NCBI GenBank assembly: GCA_021159785.1
Contig: JAGHDU010000133.1
Coordinates: 1-6,838 of the forward strand
Length of the DNA stretch: 6,838 nt
Origin: Staphylothermus sp.
GTDB lineage: Archaea; Thermoproteota; Thermoprotei_A; Sulfolobales; Desulfurococcaceae
Reading direction: 5' to 3'
The notes beneath the pieces are model-generated. The model did not search any database. It was not told where the DNA came from and saw only the letters and a list, made by a program, of their open reading frames with translations. Position numbers and translations under genes: made by a program. This document shows, one piece after another, positions 1-5,274 of the stretch. Numbering within the stretch: position 1 is the stretch's first letter; each line of letters starts with the position of its first letter.

Positions 1-720
1 ACCAACTTCCTTATCTATTAATTTATAATACTCGGGGATTACATCTTCGTATTCATTTCCAGGTGTGTATTTTGGGTGATTCTTATCCCAATATTTCCAG
101 AAAGCGTGATGGAGTCTATCTGTCCCTATTTCAACAAACCATGCAAAATTCCATTTCTTATTTTTCAGTAAATATCTTATGACTTTGAAGTGTTGTGTAG
201 TCATTTTCCATAATTCTTTTTTGACTTTGTCTCGATTTTCCGTTCGAAATATTACGTCGAAAATATATGGGCCGAAATGTCTTTCTATTTCATTCTTGAG
301 CCAAGGTGGCCATGCATACCTCTTGGTATGATCCGGTGTGATGAAGTCGCTAATTAGGTATCCTTTGATAGGTCTAGGCGGGTATGTGGGCGGAAAACCA
401 ACTATTATATTATTATAACCTTTTTTTCCTAAGGTGATCCATATAGGTTCTTCCTGGATCTTGGTTGAATCAGCGATGTAAATATTGTCATATGTTCCTG
501 GAACTCTGTGCCTAAAGCCATAAAGCCCTAGTTCTCCGGGTGTTTTTCCCGTGGCCATAACCATCCATGCAGGAATAGTTATTGGGGGATGACTGGATTT
601 CATGATGTATCTTTGTCCATTCTTGATTAATTCATTCAAATTAGGTAATTCGTCTATTAGTTCGTCGTATAGTATTCTTGGGGGTGCACAATCTAAGCCG
701 ATGATCAATGCATTTCTCAA
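1..720 (-). CDS. AP-superfamily type I phosphodiesterase/nucleotide pyrophosphatase-like protein, COG3379 type (3' part outside window)
   Basis: I translated the minus strand by eye: it stays open from a TTG at 720 to the window edge, giving 240 residues of N-terminal sequence. The family is the alkaline-phosphatase superfamily, metal-dependent hydrolases of phosphate or sulfate esters. Seen: IIGLDCAPP with metal-ligand candidate D10; PPITIPAWMVMATGKTPGELGLYGFRHR with T48 as probable nucleophile; and a DRLHH element with D201 and H205 as the second metal pair (DxxxH). The remaining D/H ligands expected near the C terminus lie outside the window. No signal peptide or membrane helix is visible, so it is probably cytoplasmic. 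The TTG start is chosen because GAGGT lies 9 nt upstream and an in-frame TGA sits just before it. It lies 125 nt downstream of APS kinase on the same strand, which suggests a job in sulfate or nucleotide ester metabolism. The true substrate (nucleotide, APS/PAPS, phosphate or sulfate ester) cannot be read from the sequence. Confidence 0.88.
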   Translation of the reverse strand, partial: MRNALIIGLDCAPPRILYDELIDELPNLNELIKNGQRYIMKSSHPPITIPAWMVMATGKTPGELGLYGFRHRVPGTYDNIYIADSTKIQEEPIWITLGKKGYNNIIVGFPPTYPPRPIKGYLISDFITPDHTKRYAWPPWLKNEIERHFGPYIFDVIFRTENRDKVKKELWKMTTQHFKVIRYLLKNKKWNFAWFVEIGTDRLHHAFWKYWDKNHPKYTPGNEYEDVIPEYYKLIDKEVG

Positions 721-845
721 ATCATTAATACCTCACATAAGCAAACTATTGCAATTAAACCATATAGATTTATGTAATTTTATCTTTTATTTAACATGTA
801 AAAATTTACTTAGAACGCGATTTTGATTAATTGAATCTATGGGCT
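721..845 (-). promoter_or_regulatory. Intergenic region between apsK and the phosphodiesterase gene; possible weak promoter
   Basis: 125 nt of AT-rich sequence between two minus-strand genes. It holds a short palindromic GTAAATTTTTAC element (about 797-808) with a T-run, which might help end transcription after apsK. TATA-like stretches such as GTTAAATAAAAG (784-795, minus) could restart transcription. None has clear spacing support, so whether the two genes are co-transcribed is undecided. Confidence 0.25.
730..734 (-). promoter_or_regulatory. Ribosome-binding site fixing the TTG start of the phosphodiesterase
   Basis: GAGGT on the minus strand with 9 nt to the TTG at 720. An in-frame TGA overlaps this site, so no upstream start is possible. 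The other nearby ATG (minus strand, ATG ATT TGA) is out of frame and stops at once. Confidence 0.6.
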
Positions 846-1397
846 TCATGGATCTATGCCGAAGTGGTTCGCTATGTAGTCAATTATTGTCGAAGCATTT
901 TCTTCAACACTATTATTTACTGTATCAACAACTATTTCTGGGTCTAATGGTTCTTCATAAGGATCGCTTATTCCTGTAAAGTGCTTGATTTCTCCACGTA
1001 ATGCTTTTTTATATAATCCCTTTGGGTCTCGTCTAATACATTCTTCTAGTGGACATTTTACATAGACTTCTATGAAAGGTACTTCTTCGCTAATTATTTC
1101 TCTAATCATTTTTCGGACATCTCTGTAAGGGGATACAAAACTACACAATACTATTACTCCGTTGCGGGCGAGAAGTCTAGCAACCCATGCTACTCTATGT
1201 AAATGTATTTTTCTCTCTTCACGCGTATACCCTGCTCCTAAACTTATTGTCTTTCTTGCCCAATCCCCGTCAATTACTTCAACCCTATACCCCTTGTCTC
1301 TTAGAACGGATGCAACTTTATTAGCTATAGTTGTTTTACCGCTACCTGGTAAACCCGTTAGCCATATAACAAATCCCTTATCTAGACAATTAGGCAT
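846..1397 (-). CDS. cysC: Adenylylsulfate (APS) kinase
   Basis: 183 aa, a usual length for a single-domain cytoplasmic APS kinase: APS + ATP gives PAPS + ADP, the second step of sulfate activation. Seen in order: P-loop GLPGSGKT (15-22); DGD (43-45) after the second strand, with W46-R48; the GYTREER segment (56-62) corresponding to the family's GFSxxDR; CSFVSPYRDVR (85-95) with the family's conserved SPYR serine at S89; CPLEECIRRDPKGLYKKALRGEIKHFTGISDPYEEP (about 115-151), the typical lid/APS-binding region, with the late DPKGLY and G-x-SDPYE-P elements. The ATG start is supported by AGGTG at 1405-1409, 7 nt upstream. The N of the usual ENIRR motif is H here (KIHLHR, 63-68). It is transcribed divergently from the RHH-DUF2061-sat operon, which encodes the enzyme for the preceding step. 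Confidence 0.95.
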   Translation of the reverse strand: MPNCLDKGFVIWLTGLPGSGKTTIANKVASVLRDKGYRVEVIDGDWARKTISLGAGYTREERKIHLHRVAWVARLLARNGVIVLCSFVSPYRDVRKMIREIISEEVPFIEVYVKCPLEECIRRDPKGLYKKALRGEIKHFTGISDPYEEPLDPEIVVDTVNNSVEENASTIIDYIANHFGIDP

Positions 1398-1404
1398 ACC
1401 GCAA

Positions 1405-1409
1405 CACCT
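1405..1409 (-). promoter_or_regulatory. Ribosome-binding site of apsK
   Basis: AGGTG on the minus strand, 7 nt before the ATG at 1397. It indicates a leadered rather than leaderless apsK transcript. Confidence 0.6.
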
Positions 1410-1431
1410 ATATTTCTAAACTGAGAATAAG

Positions 1432-1454
1432 ATTTAATTAAATATAATTAAATA
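1432..1454. repeat. 23-bp inverted repeat at the centre of the divergent promoter (candidate operator)
   Basis: Arms ATTTAATTA (1432-1440) and TAATTAAAT (1446-1454) are perfect reverse complements of 9 bp separated by 5 bp (AAATA). The centre (1443) lies 46 bp from the apsK start and 40 bp from the RHH start, so it overlaps both core promoters. RHH proteins bind operators with two-fold symmetry, and one is encoded immediately downstream, so autoregulation is plausible. The arms are A/T only, which raises the odds of chance symmetry. Confidence 0.45.
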
Positions 1455-1465
1455 AGCTTTGTGCC

Positions 1466-1472
1466 AGGGGTG
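1466..1472 (+). promoter_or_regulatory. Ribosome-binding site deciding the start of the first RHH protein
   Basis: AGGGGTG ends 10 nt before the ATG at 1483. An in-frame TTG at 1459 would add eight residues but has no Shine-Dalgarno sequence before it and would place this site inside the gene, so the ATG is preferred. Confidence 0.55.
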
Positions 1473-1482
1473 CAGAAAAATA

Positions 1483-1716
1483 ATGAACAATGACAAGAAG
1501 ACAGTCAAGTATACTACAGTATCGATACCAATAACGCTCTATAATAGGATTAAGAAAATGATCGAAGGTACTGGGTTTACAAGTGTTTCACAGTTTGTAA
1601 CGTATGTCTTGAGAGAAGTCATAATTGCTCACGAAGAAAGTACATACAAAGAGCCTCTTACAGAGGAAGAGAAGCAAAAGATTATTGAAAAACTCAAAAA
1701 ACTAGGCTATATTTAA
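1483..1716 (+). CDS. Ribbon-helix-helix (CopG/MetJ/Arc-like) protein, first copy
   Basis: 77 aa. Seen: a short strand KYTTVSIP (about 9-16), helix A TLYNRIKKMIEGTG (about 18-31), a turn FTS, and helix B VSQFVTYVLREVIIAHE (about 35-51), the RHH layout. An acidic linker follows, then a charged C-terminal helix EEEKQKIIEKLKKLGYI. RHH proteins of this size are usually dimeric DNA-binding repressors that insert the paired strands into the major groove. That role is inferred here; no target is known from the sequence. It is the first gene of the operon with DUF2061 and sat, 19 nt before the next gene. A paralogue with the same strand-helix-helix core and the same LGYI tail lies at 3190-3408. The conserved tail is not part of the minimal RHH fold and may be a protein-contact element. 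Confidence 0.8.
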   Translation: MNNDKKTVKYTTVSIPITLYNRIKKMIEGTGFTSVSQFVTYVLREVIIAHEESTYKEPLTEEEKQKIIEKLKKLGYI

Positions 1717-1722
1717 GCTAAA

Positions 1723-1727
1723 AGGTG
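1723..1727 (+). promoter_or_regulatory. Ribosome-binding site of the DUF2061 gene
   Basis: AGGTG 8 nt before the ATG at 1736, inside the 19-nt gap after the RHH stop. This supports translation from a polycistronic message. Confidence 0.6.
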
Positions 1728-1735
1728 TCCTCTGG

Positions 1736-1969
1736 ATGCCAGATATAAGAAAGAAATTCAATGAATCTAATAAACGATCACTTGCAAAGGCCATTACGTA
1801 TAGACTTTATCAGAGTTTTATCATAACTCCTATAATAGCATATCTACTCACAAACAATCCAAGTTTTGCCCTAAAATTTGGAATTATTGAATTTGCAATA
1901 AAGATCCCCGCATATTATGTTTTTGAAAGAATATGGGCCTTAATCCCGCATGGTTATAAGAATAGATAA
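1736..1969 (+). CDS. DUF2061 small membrane protein
   Basis: 77 aa. Seen: a basic N terminus (RKKFNESNKRS), then KAITYRLYQSFIITPIIAYLLT (about 18-39) as membrane helix 1, a short NNPS turn, FALKFGIIEFAIKIPAYYVFERIWALI (about 44-70) as helix 2, and a basic tail. The pattern RS-x-KAIT-x-R, followed by G-x-x-E-x-x-x-K and YY-x-x-ER-x-W, matches the DUF2061 family (PF09834) as I recall it; no biochemical function is established for that family. It sits between the RHH gene and sat, 15 nt before sat, with its own Shine-Dalgarno site, so it is almost certainly co-expressed with sulfate activation. An accessory role in sulfate transport or in docking the activation enzymes at the membrane is only a guess. 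Confidence 0.8.
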   Translation: MPDIRKKFNESNKRSLAKAITYRLYQSFIITPIIAYLLTNNPSFALKFGIIEFAIKIPAYYVFERIWALIPHGYKNR

Positions 1970-1972
1970 TCT

Positions 1973-1980
1973 GGATGTGA
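1973..1980 (+). promoter_or_regulatory. Ribosome-binding site of sat
   Basis: GGATGTGA differs by one base from GGAGGTGA and ends 4 nt before the ATG at 1985. It lies in the 15-nt gap after the DUF2061 stop. Confidence 0.6.
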
Positions 1981-1984
1981 GAAC

Positions 1985-3130
1985 ATGGTTAGACCACATG
2001 GTGGTAGATTAGTTAATAGGGTCGTCTCTGAAAAGCGGAGAAATGCATTACTAGAAGAAGCAAAAGAACTTCCTCAAATTGAAATCACGTATGAAAGACT
2101 CATTGATGTAATGGATATTGCGCATGGAGTGTTCAGCCCCCTTGAGGGTTTTATGAATCAGGAGGATTACATACATGTATTATATGATATGAGGTTAGCT
2201 AACGACCTTCCCTGGACTATTCCCATAATATTGGATGTTGATCCTGTAGAAATCGATGGTGTAAAAGAAGGAGATGACATTGTCCTTAGATATAATGAGA
2301 AACCGATAGCCATTATGAAAGTAGAAGAAATATATGGATGGGATAAAAAGGAATATGCTAGACAAGTTTATAAGACAACAGATCCGAATCATCCAGGTGT
2401 CGCTAAAACCTATAACCGGAAAGAACTATTGATTGGTGGCATAATAGATTTATTGAATGAGATAAGACATCCTCTAGAAAACAGAATCTTGTGGCCGATT
2501 GAGACAAGAGTTTTGTTTAGGGAAAAGAAATGGAAAACCATAGTTGCGTTTCAGACAAGAAATGTGCCACATAGAGGGCACGAGTATGTTCAGAAAGCGG
2601 CATTAACATTTGCTGACGGATTATTAATTCATCCCCTAATAGGATGGAAAAAACCTGGAGACTATAGAGACGACGTAATCTTTGCTGCATATGAAACATT
2701 GATCAAGTATTATTATCCAAAGGATGTAGTTGTTCTGGCTGGATTATTAATGAATATGAACTATGCTGGTCCCAGAGAAGCTATTCATCATGCTATTGTT
2801 AGAAAGAATTTTGGTGCAACTCACTTCATTGTTGGAAGAGATCACGCTGGGGTTGGAGACTATTATGGGCCGTATGAAGCTTGGGAAATATTTGAAGAAT
2901 TCCCAGATCTAGGGATCACTCCTTTATTCATTAGAGAATCATTTTATTGTCAGAAATGTGGAGGAATGGTAAATGAAAAAATATGCCCACACGAAGACGA
3001 GTACAGAATCAGAATAAGTGGTACTAAGCTAAGAAAGATGATCATGGAAAGAAAGATCCCACCAGAATATATGATGAGACCCGAAGTCGCAGAAACAATA
3101 TTAAAGTTTAAAGACCCATTTGTTCACTAA
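1985..3130 (+). CDS. sat: Sulfate adenylyltransferase (ATP sulfurylase)
   Basis: 381 aa, the expected size for the single-chain prokaryotic Sat that lacks a kinase domain. It makes APS and pyrophosphate from sulfate and ATP in the cytoplasm. Seen in order: an N-terminal PUA-like region with HGVFSPLEGFM (47-57); a catalytic nucleotidyltransferase core with QTRNVPHRGHE (190-200), containing the HxxH-type pair H196/H199 and the sulfate/ATP-contacting Q-x-R-N; MNYAGPREAIHHAIVRKNFG; GRDHAG (284-289); a zinc-finger-like insert with C322, C325, C334 and H336, as in archaeal and Thermus enzymes; and SGTKLR (345-350). All core motifs are intact. It is the third gene of the operon, and its product is the substrate of the divergently encoded APS kinase. 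In organisms that reduce sulfate or oxidise sulfur the enzyme can also run backwards to make ATP. Pairing with APS kinase and an anion transporter favours the activation direction here. Confidence 0.97.
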   Translation: MVRPHGGRLVNRVVSEKRRNALLEEAKELPQIEITYERLIDVMDIAHGVFSPLEGFMNQEDYIHVLYDMRLANDLPWTIPIILDVDPVEIDGVKEGDDIVLRYNEKPIAIMKVEEIYGWDKKEYARQVYKTTDPNHPGVAKTYNRKELLIGGIIDLLNEIRHPLENRILWPIETRVLFREKKWKTIVAFQTRNVPHRGHEYVQKAALTFADGLLIHPLIGWKKPGDYRDDVIFAAYETLIKYYYPKDVVVLAGLLMNMNYAGPREAIHHAIVRKNFGATHFIVGRDHAGVGDYYGPYEAWEIFEEFPDLGITPLFIRESFYCQKCGGMVNEKICPHEDEYRIRISGTKLRKMIMERKIPPEYMMRPEVAETILKFKDPFVH

Positions 3131-3151
3131 TCTTTACTAACCCTAGAGAAA

Positions 3152-3171
3152 TATTATAGTATAGTATAATA
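3152..3171. repeat. 20-bp inverted repeat upstream of the second RHH gene (candidate operator/promoter)
   Basis: Arms TATTATA (3152-3158) and TATAATA (3165-3171) are perfect reverse complements with a 6-bp spacer GTATAG. The element lies 18 bp before the start codon in the 59-bp gap after sat and doubles as a TATA-rich core promoter candidate. It may allow separate expression or autoregulation of the RHH gene. Being nearly all A/T, chance symmetry is possible. Confidence 0.35.
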
Positions 3172-3176
3172 AGATA

Positions 3177-3186
3177 GGAGTTGATC
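3177..3186 (+). promoter_or_regulatory. Ribosome-binding site of the second RHH protein
   Basis: GGAGTTGATC matches the extended archaeal Shine-Dalgarno sequence GGAGGTGATC with one mismatch and ends 3 nt before the ATG. It is the strongest such site in the window. Confidence 0.65.
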
Positions 3187-3189
3187 TAA

Positions 3190-3408
3190 ATGGAAGAGGA
3201 GATAGAGGTTAAAATAAGCATTCCTAAAACTCTATACGAGAAACTCGTAAAAGAGGCAGAAGATACTGGGTTTAAGGATATAAGGGAATTCATAATTTAT
3301 GTACTAGAACAATTAGTTGAGACAAGCGATTTCGAAGGAGAAGTTATGAGTAAAGAGGATGAAGAAAAAGTCAAGGAAAGACTAAGAGCATTAGGCTATA
3401 TTGACTAA
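3190..3408 (+). CDS. Ribbon-helix-helix (CopG/MetJ/Arc-like) protein, second copy
   Basis: 72 aa. Seen: strand EVKISIP (about 6-12), helix A TLYEKLVKEAEDTG (about 14-27), turn FKD, helix B IREFIIYVLEQLVE (about 31-44), then an acidic linker and the charged tail EDEEKVKERLRALGYID. It aligns without gaps through SIPxTLY, TGF, F-x-x-YVL and the C-terminal LGYI with the RHH protein at 1483-1716, so the two are paralogues. It is more acidic than the first copy, with few basic residues in the strand (E, V, K, I, S). It may bind different DNA, form mixed dimers with the first copy, or act without DNA. It follows sat by 59 nt and has its own strong ribosome-binding site. Its 3' end faces the transporter gene tail to tail, 43 bp away. 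Confidence 0.78.
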   Translation: MEEEIEVKISIPKTLYEKLVKEAEDTGFKDIREFIIYVLEQLVETSDFEGEVMSKEDEEKVKERLRALGYID

Positions 3409-3453
3409 TGAATATATGATTATGATTTAAAATGCAATATGATTAAATTTTTT
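3409..3453. terminator. Convergent intergenic region with T-run
   Basis: A 43-bp A/T-rich gap between two genes meeting tail to tail. On the plus strand a run of six T (3448-3453) lies just past the RHH gene; archaeal transcription commonly ends in such T-runs without a hairpin. On the minus strand only a four-T run is seen in the gap, so minus-strand termination is less clear. Confidence 0.4.
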
Positions 3454-5179
3454 AGAGCATCAACGCCCAGTATCTTACAAGTAAAGCTATAATTATAGCG
3501 TTAGCCGTTATTCCGAACAAGAACCCATATACGATTAAGTCCTTAATTCTAGCTTTGCCACTTGCATATACTATTGCTGAAGGCGGTGTAGATATTGGTA
3601 GCGCGATTGCGTTGTTTAAACTCACTACTGCAACAATGGTTGCTAGTGCTGCACCAGTAGCTGGTGAAAGTCCTAATCCAGTCGCTATGGTCATTCCTAA
3701 AGGTATCGTTAATGGTGCAACAAAGGCTGATGCTGAAGTATGACTTGATATAAAAGTTCCAATTAAGTATGCTGTGAATCCAATAACGAAGAATGCTGTC
3801 CACCCAAGAGATTCAATACCGTGGAGCTGTGATAATAGATAATTTGCCCACCCGCTCTTCATGAGCCCCGATCCTAGTGTTAATCCGGCACCAAACAATA
3901 CCATTAAGTCCCATGCAAGTTTTTTCCAGTGCTCCTTGGGATTAAGTATCCCTGTTGCAAAAAATAATAAAATACCGATCCCAGCAGTTATTCCGGTTTT
4001 AATACCATGGATTGGTTCTGTTATCCATAGAGCAACTACGAACAATAATTCTACTAAAGCAATAATTTCTATCTTACTCCATGGCTTTCCTTTCATTTTT
4101 CTGACTTTCTTTAATTCTTCTGCAACTATATTAAGCTCGTCTTTTGCCACTATTCTAGCATATATTATTGCCAATACTAATCCAATTAAGTATCCTATAA
4201 ACCATGCTGGTAAACCAATTAACATCCATTTATAGAAACCTATAGCTTCGTATCCATATGCAAACCTATTGAGGAACTCAGCGACGATTAGATTAGGTGG
4301 AGTTCCTATAAGTGTGGCTGTCCCTCCAATACTTGCACCCATTGCTAGTGATACCATAACTATTGATGAATACTTTCCTACTTTGTTTCGTATACTTTCG
4401 AGTAGTGCAGCAACTAGTGGTAGCATTACATAGGTTGCTGCTGTATTACTCATCCACATACTAAGAAAGCTTCCGAGGAAACTAACACCTAGTATTAAAG
4501 TGAAGGGTCCTCTGCCTATTTTTGATAATAGTCTTGCAACACGTATATCGAGTCCTCTTTCGCGTATAACTAGCTCCATGGCGCTGCCAGCGATGAAAAC
4601 CATTATTAGTGGAGCCATATAGTATTGGTAGGCTGATTGCATTGGTTGTATTCCGATGAGTACTAGCGATAAAGTAACATATAACCCAGTTATAACGTAA
4701 TGTATTATTGATGCTGCTGCAAATAATACAATCGCTGAACCAAATACAAAACCTGCTTCTTTGGCATGTATATAGGGTTGAATCGAAGATATCACTGTAT
4801 AATCCTCCATACCACTCGGGAAAAAAGTATATCTATAATTGTTAGGAGTAATGATCTCTATCATGATATCCTTGATCTCTATTTTTATTGGTTCATTATG
4901 TTCATAACATGTTATTTCAAATATAATGGGTTCTCCAACGGTTATCTTACCTGGTGAATTTAAGACAACATTTATAATCATGTCCCCTAAAGTAAAGTTT
5001 TGTTCTAAGCTCTTATCGGTAATGGTGAAGTATAATTTACCTACTTTATTATCACGAACATATATGTTTGCAATATATTCTCCGTTAGATGGCCAATCAG
5101 GGGGAGATATGTAATAAATTATAACGCCCATGACTACGGCAAGAATAATTACTAGGAGAATTTTGGCGCAAGTCTTCAT
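3452..5179 (-). CDS. SLC13/DASS-family anion transporter (probable sulfate uptake) with N-terminal extracytoplasmic domain
   Basis: 575 aa from the chosen start. An N-terminal hydrophobic segment KILLVIILAVVMGVIIYYI (about 6-24) is followed by roughly 115 residues rich in alternating beta pattern, including SPGKITVGEPIIFEITC (about 75-91), which looks Ig- or CARDB-like. The many-helix DASS core then runs from about 143 to 575. Core motifs seen: first SNT (244-246, in MWMSNTAATYVMLP); GTPPN (292-296, in TATLIGTPPNLI); a second SNT-equivalent reading SHT (479-481, in FISSHTSASAFVAP); and STPPS (530-534, in ALPISTPPSAIVYASG), near the family signature. DASS proteins import sulfate, phosphate or di/tricarboxylates, usually with sodium. 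Sulfate is inferred from neighbouring sat and apsK. Start: ATG at 5179 has GGAGG 10 nt upstream; an ATG at 5227 would add 16 residues before the hydrophobic segment. It is the last gene on its strand, convergent with the sat operon. Confidence 0.9.
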   Translation of the reverse strand: MKTCAKILLVIILAVVMGVIIYYISPPDWPSNGEYIANIYVRDNKVGKLYFTITDKSLEQNFTLGDMIINVVLNSPGKITVGEPIIFEITCYEHNEPIKIEIKDIMIEIITPNNYRYTFFPSGMEDYTVISSIQPYIHAKEAGFVFGSAIVLFAAASIIHYVITGLYVTLSLVLIGIQPMQSAYQYYMAPLIMVFIAGSAMELVIRERGLDIRVARLLSKIGRGPFTLILGVSFLGSFLSMWMSNTAATYVMLPLVAALLESIRNKVGKYSSIVMVSLAMGASIGGTATLIGTPPNLIVAEFLNRFAYGYEAIGFYKWMLIGLPAWFIGYLIGLVLAIIYARIVAKDELNIVAEELKKVRKMKGKPWSKIEIIALVELLFVVALWITEPIHGIKTGITAGIGILLFFATGILNPKEHWKKLAWDLMVLFGAGLTLGSGLMKSGWANYLLSQLHGIESLGWTAFFVIGFTAYLIGTFISSHTSASAFVAPLTIPLGMTIATGLGLSPATGAALATIVAVVSLNNAIALPISTPPSAIVYASGKARIKDLIVYGFLFGITANAIIIALLVRYWALML

Positions 5180-5189
5180 GAACAACATC

Positions 5190-5194
5190 CCTCC
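5190..5194 (-). promoter_or_regulatory. Ribosome-binding site favouring the 5179 start of the transporter
   Basis: GGAGG on the minus strand lies 10 nt before the ATG at 5179 but only 1 nt before an in-frame ATG at 5188, and inside the gene if ATG 5227 were used. This favours 5179. Confidence 0.55.
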
Positions 5195-5249
5195 AGCATA
5201 TGTCCTTTCGTAGGAAGTGTTACACAAATGAATAGAAATGATTAGTATG

Positions 5250-5268
5250 ATATATAAAAATATATAAG
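5250..5268 (-). promoter_or_regulatory. TATA-rich promoter of the transporter gene
   Basis: On the minus strand CTTATATATTTTTATATATC contains two TATATA units, at 5266-5261 and 5256-5251. From the distal box transcription would begin near 5238, leaving a leader that holds the GGAGG site. From the proximal box it would begin near 5228, at the upstream ATG (5227), allowing a leaderless longer product. The box lies within the 107-nt gap after the AsnRS-like gene, so the transporter probably has its own promoter. Confidence 0.5.
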
Positions 5269-5274
5269 CAGAGA

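Larger units (their letters stand above)
1398..1482. promoter_or_regulatory. Divergent promoter region of apsK and the RHH-DUF2061-sat operon
   Basis: About 85 bp separate the two start codons. The centre (about 1431-1456) is almost purely A/T and offers TATA-like sequence in both directions. A box centred near 1440-1446 would put start sites at about 1420 (minus) and 1467 (plus). The minus-side leader keeps room for its Shine-Dalgarno site; on the plus side the predicted start falls on or next to the GGGGTG site, so a slightly more upstream box may be used. Both genes serve the same pathway, so shared control is likely. The exact TATA boxes cannot be settled by eye. Confidence 0.55.

Noticed and set aside
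602..826. 74-residue plus-strand ORF opposite the phosphodiesterase start and its leader
   Set aside because: Antisense to the phosphodiesterase N terminus, no Shine-Dalgarno site and no recognisable family.
1162..1419. 85-residue plus-strand ORF opposite apsK
   Set aside because: Mirror of the P-loop region of apsK; the other strand has all APS kinase motifs.
1459..1482. TTG-started extension of the first RHH protein (MCQGCRKI, with a CxxC)
   Set aside because: No Shine-Dalgarno site before the TTG, and the good GGGGTG site lies inside the extension; the CxxC is most likely fortuitous.
2945..2995. Cys/His cluster in Sat considered as a separate regulatory zinc finger
   Set aside because: The C-x2-C-x8-C-x-H insert is a known structural zinc site of archaeal and Thermus ATP sulfurylases, so it is not novel.
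3861..4235. 124-residue plus-strand ORF inside the transporter gene
   Set aside because: It is the antisense of well-conserved DASS coding sequence, has no ribosome-binding site and low-complexity composition; a shadow of the real gene.
5251..5266. TATATA-A4-TATATA considered as an operator
   Set aside because: TATATA is self-complementary and the site is simply a strong TATA region; symmetry adds no evidence.
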